Shown: positions 8,276-15,852 of the stretch, piece by piece
Layout of the letters: every line of letters starts with the position of its first letter
Position numbering within the stretch: position 1 is the first letter of the stretch
NCBI GenBank assembly: GCA_947253655.1
Contig: CAMYAE010000008.1
Span: 16,390 to 80,389, forward strand
DNA: 64,000 bases
Direction: 5' to 3'
Origin: an uncultured Bacteroidales bacterium
Lineage (GTDB): Bacteria > Bacteroidota > Bacteroidia > Bacteroidales > UBA932
Translations under genes and position numbers: made by a program
The notes under the pieces: generated by a model
Databases searched by the model: none
The model's input: only the letters and a program-made list of their open reading frames with translations
What the model was told of the DNA's origin: nothing

Positions 8276-9148
8276 ATGAAAAGTCCGGATTATATAGAGG
8301 TCAGTATAGTCATTGAAGATTTCAACCCGGAGAAAGCTGAAATAGTGGAGGCAGAGCTTGCAGAACTGCCTTACGACTCGTTTATGATTGACGAGACGTT
8401 TGAAACGGTACCGGTACTGAAAGCATATATAAGGAAAGATCTGTATGATTTCAGGGTGTTGAAGTTAATTCTCAGCGGACTTGATTTCAAGATGAAAGTA
8501 AGTTCCACAATGATTCCTGCCCGTAACTGGAATGCTGAGTGGGAGAGCAGCTTTACTCCTATTGTCGTAGACGGCAAAGTCACTGTCAAGGCTCCGTTCC
8601 ACAAAGGCCTGGCACGGACCCGATTCAACGTGACCATATCCCCAAAAATGGCTTTCGGGACAGGGCATCACCAGACTACATATATGATGATTTCAGCCAT
8701 GCTCGCCAACGAAAAGGCAATTCACGGCAGCACTTTTATGGATATGGGCTGCGGAACAGGAATTCTCGCGATACTTGCAGCCAAAATGCGTGCATCGAAG
8801 GTGTATGGAATTGACATTGATGCAAATGCAGCCCAATCGGCCTTTGACAATGCAAGACTGAACAGGGTCTCTAAGCTTGTGCAGACTTACTACGGCGATG
8901 CCTCCATTCTGCAAGCGGGGAAATACAATGTGCTGCTGGCTAATATCCACAGGAATATCATTGTCCGGGACCTCAGGGCTTATGCGATGTCTCTGGCTTC
9001 AGGAGGCATTCTTATTGTCAGCGGTTTCTATGACGAGGATTGCAAGGATGTTATAGCAACGGCCAGAGACAACGGTATGAGCCTCGTATCCAAGCACCTG
9101 AAAGACGGTTGGGCCTGTCTGGAATTCAAGAAGCGAACTATCTTTTAA
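8276..9148 (+). CDS. prmA: Ribosomal protein L11 methyltransferase
   Basis: An S-adenosylmethionine-dependent methyltransferase that modifies ribosomal protein L11. The 290-residue product has the PrmA N-terminal domain (with WNAEWESSFTPI), the FGTGHHQTT segment (about 124-132), the SAM motif MDMGCGTGILAI (about 158-169) and the post-motif NIHRNI, a variant of the N-I-x-x-N-x active-site strand. Length is normal for the family. It is 2 bp downstream of the AsmA-like gene, and its stop overlaps the 3' end of the convergent phosphatase gene by 11 bp. Confidence 0.93.
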   Translation: MKSPDYIEVSIVIEDFNPEKAEIVEAELAELPYDSFMIDETFETVPVLKAYIRKDLYDFRVLKLILSGLDFKMKVSSTMIPARNWNAEWESSFTPIVVDGKVTVKAPFHKGLARTRFNVTISPKMAFGTGHHQTTYMMISAMLANEKAIHGSTFMDMGCGTGILAILAAKMRASKVYGIDIDANAAQSAFDNARLNRVSKLVQTYYGDASILQAGKYNVLLANIHRNIIVRDLRAYAMSLASGGILIVSGFYDEDCKDVIATARDNGMSLVSKHLKDGWACLEFKKRTIF

Positions 9149-10400
9149 GCCAATAAGACCTGACGTCGGACCATTTATAATACGGACCGCTATATGCTTC
9201 CAAATCTTTTATCAATGTCTCTTTTTCATTAAGAAGGCATTTGACAAGAATGTCCCCTTTGCCGTTTTTGTAGAAAATCAACTGAATATTAGCTGCAAAA
9301 CAAGTATAGGCCGCTCCGAACCAGTTGTTGCTCACCTCTTTATAGCTTAACCTGTCACCGATTCCCTGAAGTCCCATTAAAGAGCCTAACTTCAATAAGG
9401 GATAGTCATGACCGAATCTCAAATCTGCTGCTACCGTGCCATTTGCTATGACATCATCGGCTTTTTCGATTATATCACGTACAAGAGGCCTTGCCAAAGG
9501 CAAAACAAACTCGCCGTATTCATAGGAATTGCAATTTCCCAAATACATTCTCGTATTGTAATAACCGCCCCAGTATAGAATCATATCCAATGGCAGCATT
9601 CCATAGATATCCGTGTCTATATCGAAGGACTTGGCTATTTTGGCAGTATTGAAAATATATTTCTGGAAAATCACCTTATCCTTTATCAATCCCGCAGCTT
9701 GTTTGGGGTTATTGAAAATCCGTTTCATAAAAAACGATGTGTCTACCGGATTTTCTTCGAGCACAGAGTCCAATAATACTGAATAAGAAGAACTTACCTC
9801 TTTCGGAATGTCATTAGAGATATACTTCTGCATCTGTTCTCCCGTGTCCCAGGTCATTTTTAATTTGTTATCGCAGGCTGAAAGGCTTGAAGTGAAGGCA
9901 GCCATGCTGACAAGACACCTTGGGATCATTGAAGAAACAGACCTGATCTCGCGGTTTCCTTTCTTGAATACTCTGTCATAACGATGATACATTCTTTCCG
10001 CCAGCCTTCGGTGCTCTCTCGCCCCTCTGTCTGTCAGACGTCCGTCCATGCCATTATATCCGGCCAGCACTTTTTTTGTGGCAACAAGAAGAGAATCGCC
10101 CGAAGGCGTCAGAAGTCCCTGCCTGTAAGCCGCTTCCAGCACATTAATTATTGCCTCATACTCACTGCCGCCCCAATTAGAACGCGAGCCATGCCTTCCG
10201 TAATGGCTGATATAGAAAGGTTTATATCCTTTTGGAGCAGGAGTGTCTTCTATCTTATCGAATTCGTAGGGATCGTAATTGGCATGTGCCCTATAAGGCC
10301 TTTCGGCAATCCATTCACGATATGTCTGACTGTCCTGAGAATATATTTTACCGATTGCAGAGACACAGAGCAATAATAGAATTATAACTTTCTTATTCAT
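9138..10400 (-). CDS. Histidine-type acid phosphatase, phytase/MINPP-like, secreted
   Basis: A 420-residue secreted protein with a signal peptide (MNKKVIILLLLCVSAIGKIYS|Q). The branch-2 histidine phosphatase motif RHGSR is at 69-73 (H70 is the phosphorylated nucleophile) and the distal proton-donor motif is FGHDYP with HD at about 331-332. Clade members include phytases and multiple inositol polyphosphate phosphatases; Bacteroides MINPP has HAE at that place whereas this protein has HD, the pattern of classical acid phosphatases and phytases. I start at the ATG at 10398-10400, since the open frame upstream runs antisense through tRNA-Leu. A minus-strand -7 box TATATTTG is at 10420-10427. Substrate is not determined. 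Confidence 0.82.
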   Translation of the reverse strand: MNKKVIILLLLCVSAIGKIYSQDSQTYREWIAERPYRAHANYDPYEFDKIEDTPAPKGYKPFYISHYGRHGSRSNWGGSEYEAIINVLEAAYRQGLLTPSGDSLLVATKKVLAGYNGMDGRLTDRGAREHRRLAERMYHRYDRVFKKGNREIRSVSSMIPRCLVSMAAFTSSLSACDNKLKMTWDTGEQMQKYISNDIPKEVSSSYSVLLDSVLEENPVDTSFFMKRIFNNPKQAAGLIKDKVIFQKYIFNTAKIAKSFDIDTDIYGMLPLDMILYWGGYYNTRMYLGNCNSYEYGEFVLPLARPLVRDIIEKADDVIANGTVAADLRFGHDYPLLKLGSLMGLQGIGDRLSYKEVSNNWFGAAYTCFAANIQLIFYKNGKGDILVKCLLNEKETLIKDLEAYSGPYYKWSDVRSYWLKR

Positions 10401-10542
10401 ATATAAGTATTTAATTGTGCAAATATAAAAATTATTAGGAAAAATACGTATATTTGCAATCCTTTCGGACACTGATTCGGACAGCTTCCAACAGGTTTGT
10501 TTCGGTGACGGGCTGATTGTTATGAGCCTTCCGGGAGGATTT

Positions 10543-10623
10543 GCGGGTGTGTTGAAATTGGTAGACAAGCTAGACTTAGGATCTAGTGCCTCGTGCGTAT
10601 GGGTTCGACTCCCTTCACCCGCA
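10543..10623 (+). tRNA. tRNA-Leu (anticodon TAG)
   Basis: The acceptor stem GCGGGTG pairs with CACCCGC, with discriminator A at 10623 and no encoded CCA. The anticodon stem-loop around CTTAGGA gives anticodon TAG (UAG, reads CUN). It has a long variable arm as in type II tRNAs and a T arm GGGTTCGACTCCC. A -7 box TATATTTG lies at 10449-10456. The 3' flank is the attachment region of an integrated element: the recombinase stop codon lies at 10615-10617, inside the acceptor stem. Confidence 0.93.
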
Positions 10624-12138
10624 CAAGGGGACATCTTCATCGGAAGATGTCCCTTTTTCTTTACCATAACTGATTGAATATCTATCCAATATATCAAAGA
10701 ACTTATTGCGGTTTTGGGTTCGATAACAGCGTTTTGTCTTGTCCCAATAAATGCCGTTTGGATATACAAGATTCTGTATCTTTCTCTTGGTTTCAAGGTT
10801 TCCATCGTGCCATAATGTACCTAATTTACAGGCTGTTGAGATAACTACAGGTATCTGTGCTTCGAGGTTCGATAAATTATCATTGCATTTTTCGAGTTCC
10901 AGCGTCAGGACATCTTTTCTGTTCTGCATCTCTCTGATTGCTACTTCATAGATGTCTTCATCTATCTTTCCTGTAGCATACCTGACCTTCATGTTCTTAA
11001 TCTCATTGTCTGCCTCTGTAAGCATCTTTTTAAGTCGTTTTCTTTCGTCTAGACTCTCTTTCTGATACACTTTCAGTTCATCTCTTAGAGTGCTCTCAAA
11101 TTGCCTTAAAACGCATTCTGGGAGGTCATACTGGTTTAGCACATCTTCGTACTTTTCGTGCATCTCCTTCGCTAAAACATTGGTCTTGCATCCAGATGTG
11201 TTGCACTTGTAATAGTTAAACTCTCTTTCCTTCTTTTTCTTAGTATATGATGTAAAAGGTGTATCATCTTCTGAGCAGATGACGTATTTTGTCAGCGGAC
11301 ATCTGTCGTTCTCTTTCTGATGTGCATACTTGCCAGTTCTGCCAGATAAGATGTCCTGAACTTTCAGAAACTCTGTATAACTGATGGCTGGCTCTATCTT
11401 TCCATCAACCATTTCGCCCTTTATCAATTTGTGAACTATCTTACCAGCATAAAATGGATTTACTAAAATCTTATGTAGGGTCTGAGCGGATATTTTTAGT
11501 CCAAGAGTTTCCAGTCTGTATAGTATTGTTGTATTAGCATCTCCGTTCAATTTCCATTTGAATGCCTTTCTGATTAGTTTTCCTGTTTCGTTGAGGTAGC
11601 AGAAGGTCTCACGACTTTTACCTTCTTTGCTGTATCCCATTGGGGCTTTCTCGCACCATGCAACAGAGCGGAGGCAATTTGCTCTTCCATCAACAAATTT
11701 ATCTGTGCGGTTCTGATTATCCCACTGGGCCATGCTTAAGGTCTGCTGGGCCATCAGCATACCTTCTTTGGTTTCTGTGTTGAGACCAAATTTTGTTGCG
11801 ACCACTATCACACCAAGTTCTCTAAGTTCTTCGAGCATCTTAGTCGCTTGCCATGAAGTTCTGGAAAATCTGTCAAATTCAGAAACGAGAATTGTTCCTA
11901 CTTCCTTGTGTTTTTTGACATATCCATTCATTTCCTTGACCATTGCCCCAGGGGTCTTGGCACTTTCGTGCTTTCCTCCGCAGTACTTGACAATAGTGTA
12001 TCCATGCTGTTTAGCATACTCTTCACAGCACTCCCTTTGAGATTTAAGGCTACCGCCATTATCCTCTTGGTATTTGGTGGAAACTCTTGTCCACACTACG
12101 CAGTTTCTTGTGCGTCTGATGTTCTTATAATCTATCAT
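10615..12138 (-). CDS. Large serine recombinase / integrase
   Basis: A 507-residue site-specific recombinase. The N-terminal resolvase domain has the catalytic Ser in WTRVSTKYQ (S20) and the EFDRFSR segment. The recombinase domain (about 160-290) follows, then a zinc beta-ribbon with CPLTKYVIC and YYKCNTSGC, then a long charged coiled coil (about 385-450) as in large serine integrases. I use the ATG at 12136-12138 (MIDYKNIRR...). The last codons (GTSSDEDVPLCG) are encoded by the tRNA-Leu terminator hairpin, and the final GGG-TGA lies in the tRNA acceptor stem, so the C-terminus looks acquired from the host site on integration. A 45-codon ORF overlaps its start upstream. Confidence 0.9.
   Translation of the reverse strand: MIDYKNIRRTRNCVVWTRVSTKYQEDNGGSLKSQRECCEEYAKQHGYTIVKYCGGKHESAKTPGAMVKEMNGYVKKHKEVGTILVSEFDRFSRTSWQATKMLEELRELGVIVVATKFGLNTETKEGMLMAQQTLSMAQWDNQNRTDKFVDGRANCLRSVAWCEKAPMGYSKEGKSRETFCYLNETGKLIRKAFKWKLNGDANTTILYRLETLGLKISAQTLHKILVNPFYAGKIVHKLIKGEMVDGKIEPAISYTEFLKVQDILSGRTGKYAHQKENDRCPLTKYVICSEDDTPFTSYTKKKKEREFNYYKCNTSGCKTNVLAKEMHEKYEDVLNQYDLPECVLRQFESTLRDELKVYQKESLDERKRLKKMLTEADNEIKNMKVRYATGKIDEDIYEVAIREMQNRKDVLTLELEKCNDNLSNLEAQIPVVISTACKLGTLWHDGNLETKRKIQNLVYPNGIYWDKTKRCYRTQNRNKFFDILDRYSISYGKEKGTSSDEDVPLCG
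10628..10658 (+). terminator. Terminator of tRNA-Leu, also coding for the recombinase C-terminus
   Basis: GGGACATCTTC (10628-10638) pairs perfectly with GAAGATGTCCC (10643-10653) across the loop ATCG and is followed by five T. It sits 5 bp after the tRNA. On the opposite strand the same bases encode residues near the C-terminus of the serine recombinase. Confidence 0.82.
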
Positions 12139-12262
12139 AGCAGTAGGTGTTAGAAAGATTATTATTAAGGTGTGATACGGCAATTGCCATGAGGTCTCTG
12201 ATGTAGTCATTCACTACATCTTTTTCTGTCTGGTTCATTGAACCATAAAAATTGTTTTGCAT
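12125..12262 (-). CDS. Small hypothetical protein overlapping the recombinase start
   Basis: A 45-codon ORF (MQNNFYGSMNQTEKDVVNDY...) whose last 14 nt overlap the recombinase start on the same strand, an arrangement typical of translational coupling. The peptide is predicted helical and slightly acidic. No family is recognised. Either the first ATG (12260-12262) or the internal Met9 could be the start. It may be a small accessory or control protein of the recombinase, or a chance ORF. Confidence 0.35.
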   Translation of the reverse strand: MQNNFYGSMNQTEKDVVNDYIRDLMAIAVSHLNNNLSNTYCYDRL

Positions 12263-12407
12263 CCCGAATTGAGATTAAGATGGTGCTTCAGATTTTATTA
12301 TGCACCTTATATTCCGATAGAACATCGGGAAAGGAATTTTCAGTTTACGAGCTTTCCTCAACCTTTCATTGCAAAGATACAGAAGATATATTTCCGAAAC
12401 AAAAACT

Positions 12408-13043
12408 TCAGACAAACTGCCTCAATTTTCTTAAGGTATTAACTGATGTGCCAGTTAACTGAGCAACGTTTCGGAGGCTGATACCCTTCTTAAGGAGGCT
12501 GATTTCCTTGCCGTACTGCTCCTTGTAAGAAGCGTCTGATTTTCGGTAACTGCTCGGTCTTCCCATCTTGATACCCTGCTCCTTGCACTTAGCAATATAT
12601 TGGTTTCTACCGCTGGTCATTCGCTCCTTGATGGTCAGTCTTTCCATGCTGGCTATCTCCAACAGGATGGTACATATAAGGCTGGCTACAGGGTTTACCT
12701 TTCCGTCAATAAGGGTCTCCAGATTATAGTTCTTTACATAGAGGCTTACCCCGTTTTCATTGAGGTAGTTTATGACCTTCAGAGCTTCAAGGGTGTTACG
12801 ACCAAGACGGCTAATTTCAAGGCATACGACACGCTTCACATCGTTGCTCTTGATGTATTCGACCATCTCCACAATTTCCGCACGCTCCGTTACCGCCTTT
12901 GCTCACGACACCTTGTTGGCAAAAACTCTGGTCACCTCCCATCCTGCTCTATCGCAGTACTCCTGAAGTTCCGTTACCTGACGCTGGTAGTCCTGTGCCT
13001 GTGTGCTGACCCTTGCTAAAATTACGACCTTATCCATACTCAT
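12408..13043 (-). pseudogene. Resolvase/invertase-family serine recombinase, interrupted by one in-frame TGA
   Basis: Read from the ATG at 13041-13043, the frame gives MSMDKVVILARVSTQAQDYQ... with the catalytic Ser of the RVST motif, then hits TGA at 12905-12903. The frame continues without shift as AKAVTERAEIVEMVEYIKS, the remainder of the resolvase catalytic domain (CLEISRLGRNT), and a C-terminal helix-turn-helix (GISLRNVAQLTGTSVNTLRK). The expected residue at the stop is Gly (V-S-G-A-K), so a single GGA to TGA change explains it. The intact 3' part (ATG at 12872) lacks the nucleophile Ser. The full length would be about 210 residues, normal for Pin/Tn3-type resolvases. TGA is a normal stop elsewhere in the window, so recoding is unlikely. 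Confidence 0.85.
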
Positions 13044-13252
13044 ATCCTTATCATTTATCTATAGCTAATATACGAATAATCCAGTATACATGCAAATAAA
13101 AACACACGTAATTTATTGATTTTCTTCAACTTATACATTATTAACAACAAACTAATGGTCATTCTCTCTTTACAAAGGATGTGATTGTTACAAGCAATTA
13201 GAAATTATATGATTAAAAATGATTATATTACGGAATTTAAAACAACTTAGAT

Positions 13253-13933
13253 ATGAAACGTTACATATTTTCCCTTATCGCAGTCTTTATGGCACTATGT
13301 AACATTGATGCTCAAGACAGATTATATCCAGCTCATGACTCATCATCACCCGTTTTAGAAGAATACTATTCCAGACGTGATAGTCTGTTATGGAATGGCT
13401 ATGAAAACAAGGATTATCTATTTTTAGTCAATCCATCTTTTTCAGCAGAATGGGCTTGCTATTATGACCTTGCTGATTCCGTTTTGGTACTGAGGGTGGC
13501 AGATAAAAACATTTGGTATTCAGCTTACGGTAAAAAGGGAAGGAAACTGGAAACTCCCGCCAAAGTCAAGGTCAAAGAATATCGTTGTCCTGTATCGAAA
13601 GAGGCAATGGACAAGTGTGATAAGTTGTTCTTCTCTGCCGTGATGTCCTCTTCCTATCTGGCTCAGCCGATGGGTGCCGATGGCATAACGTATAAAATAT
13701 ATTGGGGAAGTTTTATTGCCGAGTGCTGGTCTCCTATGGATGACAGCAATTGCTACAAACTCACGAAAATCATTGATTCGCTGACTGAAGCTATAAAAAT
13801 GAAGGACACAGAAAGGATTGACAATTTGATTCCTGCAATGGAATCTTTGAGAGTAAGATTCGAATCCCTTTATCCAGAAGACCTCAAGAAAAATAATCAA
13901 TGGATAGACTTTCTCGATTATAATGGATTTTAA
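13253..13933 (+). CDS. Secreted protein of unknown function (element cargo)
   Basis: A 226-residue protein with a clear signal peptide (MKRYIFSLIAVFMALCNIDA|Q). The mature part is hydrophilic, with many aromatic residues and five cysteines, and has no motif I recognise. It lies between the broken resolvase and the broken replication gene, is transcribed in the opposite direction from them, and ends at its own terminator (13961-13995). Its intact frame in a decaying element suggests it is cargo still under selection or a recent acquisition. No consensus -33/-7 promoter is evident in the 209-bp AT-rich gap upstream. Confidence 0.65.
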   Translation: MKRYIFSLIAVFMALCNIDAQDRLYPAHDSSSPVLEEYYSRRDSLLWNGYENKDYLFLVNPSFSAEWACYYDLADSVLVLRVADKNIWYSAYGKKGRKLETPAKVKVKEYRCPVSKEAMDKCDKLFFSAVMSSSYLAQPMGADGITYKIYWGSFIAECWSPMDDSNCYKLTKIIDSLTEAIKMKDTERIDNLIPAMESLRVRFESLYPEDLKKNNQWIDFLDYNGF

Positions 13934-13960
13934 CATAGTACCTTTAAGATAAAAAGATAA

Positions 13961-13995
13961 GGTGATACAGATTATGGGTCTGTGTCACCTTTTTT
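13961..13995 (+). terminator. Terminator after the secreted hypothetical gene
   Basis: GGTGATACAGA (13961-13971) pairs with TCTGTGTCACC (13979-13989, one T-G pair) across a 7-nt loop and is followed by a T6 tract. Confidence 0.8.
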
Positions 13996-14031
13996 GAAAT
14001 CTTAAGTTGATACATAGGGAGTTTTGATACA

Positions 14032-14961
14032 TTATGATAAACTGCTTATCAAATTTTGATACTGGCTACCAGCATCTGATTCTGTAGTCTGAGCCAGCAC
14101 CGCACGATAAGTTTCCATAAGTTTGCTGATGCTGGTTCCTCGTGGATGAAACTCTCTCATCTTCGCTTCGACCTTTGCCAAATCATAGTCATTGTCCTTC
14201 AAGACCAGCATTGAAATATATGTCTTCTTATCCTTGACCTGCATAATCTCAGGAGGACTGATGACCTCTTTCAAATAATCCAAAATCGGGTTGGCATCAG
14301 CGGAAAGAACCGACATCAGGCCAGTGTCAGAAACACCGAGAGCAGACCTAATCTGCTCCTTGGTATTAAGGTTCATTTCAAATCTGCATACTCCCTGAAA
14401 ATCGTCCAGCACTCCGTACTTCTCGGCAAATTTAACGTTGTCAGACCGCCTCATCTCTCGGTCTTTGTCATATATGGTTATTCGTTTCATAAGTTTCCTT
14501 GTCGTTACATTCTTCTCTATAATCAAGTTCCCGTTACGTAATGTCCTGCATTGGTAGTGTCGGTATGAGGACAGATTTGACCCTATTTATGCTGAAAGTT
14601 GAGACACATCAAGGTCTGTGACATCTCTGGTCACATCACATTTTACCACCTGTGCATGGGACATTATACCCTCAACATCAAGAAGGCAAAATCCCATATC
14701 ATTTATATTGTCGAAGCACTGCTTTATGGTCTGAACTGAAATCAATTTGGAGTAATCAGACTTCAGGACTTTACCTGTAAATTCAATTACGACTTCATTA
14801 CACACATAATCAATTTTTATCCTCAACAAGAATGGTAGGTCTTGATAAAATTTCATTGATGTTATAACACCATTTTGGTATGTTACATTGAACTGATTTT
14901 CATCTATAATTTCAATATCATTTATGCTGGTTACTAATTTAAGTTTATCAAATGTTAGCAC
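14032..14961 (-). pseudogene. Phage/plasmid replication protein, gene II/X (CRI) family, interrupted by one in-frame TAA
   Basis: Two open segments (14587-14961 and 14032-14526) are in the same reading frame, separated by TAA at 14589-14587. Reading through gives a continuous protein: an N-terminal half with VVIEFTGKVLKSDYSKLISV and VVKCDVTRDVTDLDV, then a C-terminal half with KRITIYDKDREM, CRFEMNLNTKEQIRSALG and ANPILDYLKE. The IYDK and RFE(M/L)N segments are hallmarks of the filamentous-phage gene II/X-type replication initiators found on Bacteroidales plasmids and phages. The stop follows Ser-Ala and precedes IGSNLSSYRHYQC; the bases between the halves still read as plausible protein, so one point mutation would explain the break. 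The product would be about 309 residues. Family assignment is from motif memory. Confidence 0.72.
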
Positions 14962-15022
14962 TTTATAGTGGCATCTTACTTCATTATTTTTGATTCAAAC
15001 TTCCCCTTGATAAGTGGTGAAA

Positions 15023-15202
15023 TCACATTGTCAAAGGAGTGTCTGAATCTGGTTTCTCAGGGACATTCTCCCAGTACTTCTTCATTGCCTGACTGATGTG
15101 TATTTTATGGTCACAGGACTTTGGCTTGTTACGACTGCTGTTACTGATTTTCTGTTTGGTTTCATCGTCCAGCTGACGATATTGTCTTTTGTATTCCTTC
15201 AT
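15023..15202 (-). CDS. Small NUMOD3-like DNA-binding motif protein
   Basis: A 59-residue ORF (MKEYKRQYRQLDDETKQKIS...) containing the pattern KIS-(N)SS-RNK-KS-HK-IS-AMKKYW. This resembles the NUMOD3 repeat (K-I-S-x-x-x-x-G-K-x-x-S-x-E-H-x-x-x-I-S-x-A-x-x-x-Y-W) found in homing endonucleases and as short stand-alone proteins in phages and plasmids. It is encoded upstream of, and in the same direction as, the broken replication gene, so it probably belongs to the replication module. Intact, with no obvious RBS. Function as a DNA-binding accessory factor is inferred. Confidence 0.55.
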   Translation of the reverse strand: MKEYKRQYRQLDDETKQKISNSSRNKPKSCDHKIHISQAMKKYWENVPEKPDSDTPLTM

Positions 15203-15560
15203 ATATTCCAGACGTTATTATGTCTGCTCCTACATATAAATATCAGGTAAGTCTGGAAAGTATAGTAGAACACTGATGAAATTTCAGTAACTGATAAAAT
15301 TACCATGTCTAACTGATGGTATGCCTTTTATACCTACTAAAATGCACAAAAACAAGGCAGCTTACAGAGACGTAACTGCCAGTGTTGTAGGTAAGAAGGT
15401 ATGGTAAATTGGAGATAATTATCCAGAATCACTCCTGGACAGGTGCTGGATTTTATGCAAAAAGAGCAAAATCACCCATTTCTTTTACCCATTCTGCAAA
15501 CTCCAGAACCTTATACATATCATCCACAAAGGTTCGATAATTCGTAACGATTGGACACCA
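15203..15560. other. AT-rich gap at the right part of the element, no gene recognised
   Basis: Several short inverted repeats are visible, for example around 15275-15330 where CAGTTA/TAACTG-like segments recur. Only tiny ORFs occur. The position next to the gene II-like replication gene would suit a plasmid/phage origin or the right attachment site, but nothing specific can be shown. Confidence 0.3.
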
Positions 15561-15589
15561 AAAGCGACTCTTCGGGGGTCGCTTTTTTT
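15561..15589 (+). terminator. Strong hairpin with T tract near the right edge of the element
   Basis: AAAGCGAC (15561-15568) pairs with GTCGCTTT (15578-15585), followed by T run to 15589. No annotated plus-strand gene ends just before it, so it may be a relic of a chromosomal transcription unit split by the insertion, or part of the element. Confidence 0.65.
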
Positions 15590-15601
15590 GTGCAAGAAAT
15601 G

Positions 15602-15765
15602 CCGCAGATTATCACGGCCTGCGGCCTCATAATGACAATGAAAGCACGGCCTTTGCGTGACAATGCCGCACCGTCATAACGGCGTCCGTTCTGTCATCCC
15701 GAACGCAGTGAGGGATCTGCACAAACGCTTCCCCCGTTCTCAATGACGCAAATTATCACGGCTTG
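15602..15765. repeat. Dispersed intergenic repeat, copy 1 (inverted hairpin units)
   Basis: Contains one unit of type B (GCAGATTATCACGG...CATAATGACA, 15605-15637), one unit of type A (TGTCATCCCGAAC...GGGATCTGC, 15692-15720) in inverted orientation, then a degraded second B unit (about 15741-15765). Each unit is TGTCAT, a hairpin, then ATCTGC when read in the proper direction. The same units recur at 29.6 and 63.8 kb. This copy lies between the tRNA-Leu element and the PUL. Confidence 0.75.
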
Positions 15766-15803
15766 CGGCCTCGCGGCTTTCGGCGAGATGCAAAGACCAT
15801 AAT

Positions 15804-15834
15804 TTTTATTTTAGCATTTAATGCAATATATTTG
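15804..15834 (+). promoter_or_regulatory. Promoter of the ECF sigma factor gene
   Basis: TATATTTG at 15827-15834 with TTTT at 15804-15807, 19 nt upstream (consensus TTTG). The start codon lies 18 bp after the -7 box, giving a very short leader. Confidence 0.6.
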
Positions 15835-15852
15835 TGTTTCGGGAAAAGGGAT

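Larger units (their letters stand above)
10615..15595. mobile_element. Degenerate integrated element at tRNA-Leu (serine-recombinase type)
   Basis: The stretch from the tRNA-Leu 3' end to roughly the terminator at 15561-15589 holds a large serine recombinase, a stop-interrupted resolvase, a stop-interrupted phage gene II-like replication protein, a NUMOD3-like small protein and a secreted protein of unknown role. Several parts are AT-rich. The left edge is inferred from the recombinase reading into the tRNA. The right edge is uncertain: serine recombinases leave only very short core duplications and I found no long direct repeat of the tRNA end. No structural phage, Zot or conjugation genes are present, so it looks like a plasmid- or satellite-like element in decay. 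Confidence 0.68.

Noticed and set aside
10401..10805. N-terminal extension of the histidine phosphatase frame
   Set aside because: It would run antisense through tRNA-Leu and into the recombinase gene; the ATG at 10398-10400 gives a perfect signal peptide.
12903..12905. TGA read as Gly (genetic code 25-like recoding)
   Set aside because: TGA is the normal stop of several genes here, including susC (20871-20873) and recA (60741-60743). A neighbouring gene is broken by TAA, so decay is the simpler explanation.
15440..15600. Minus-strand open frame with a protein-like segment ending MYKVLEFAEWVKEMGDFALF
   Set aside because: It has no start codon other than the internal Met giving a 21-residue peptide, and its upstream part runs through a terminator hairpin. 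Not enough to call a gene.
10543..15600. Long direct repeat of the tRNA-Leu 3' end marking attL/attR
   Set aside because: Only a short GGTTCGA match recurs near 15533; this is too short to support an attachment site, and serine recombinases need only a 2-3 bp core.
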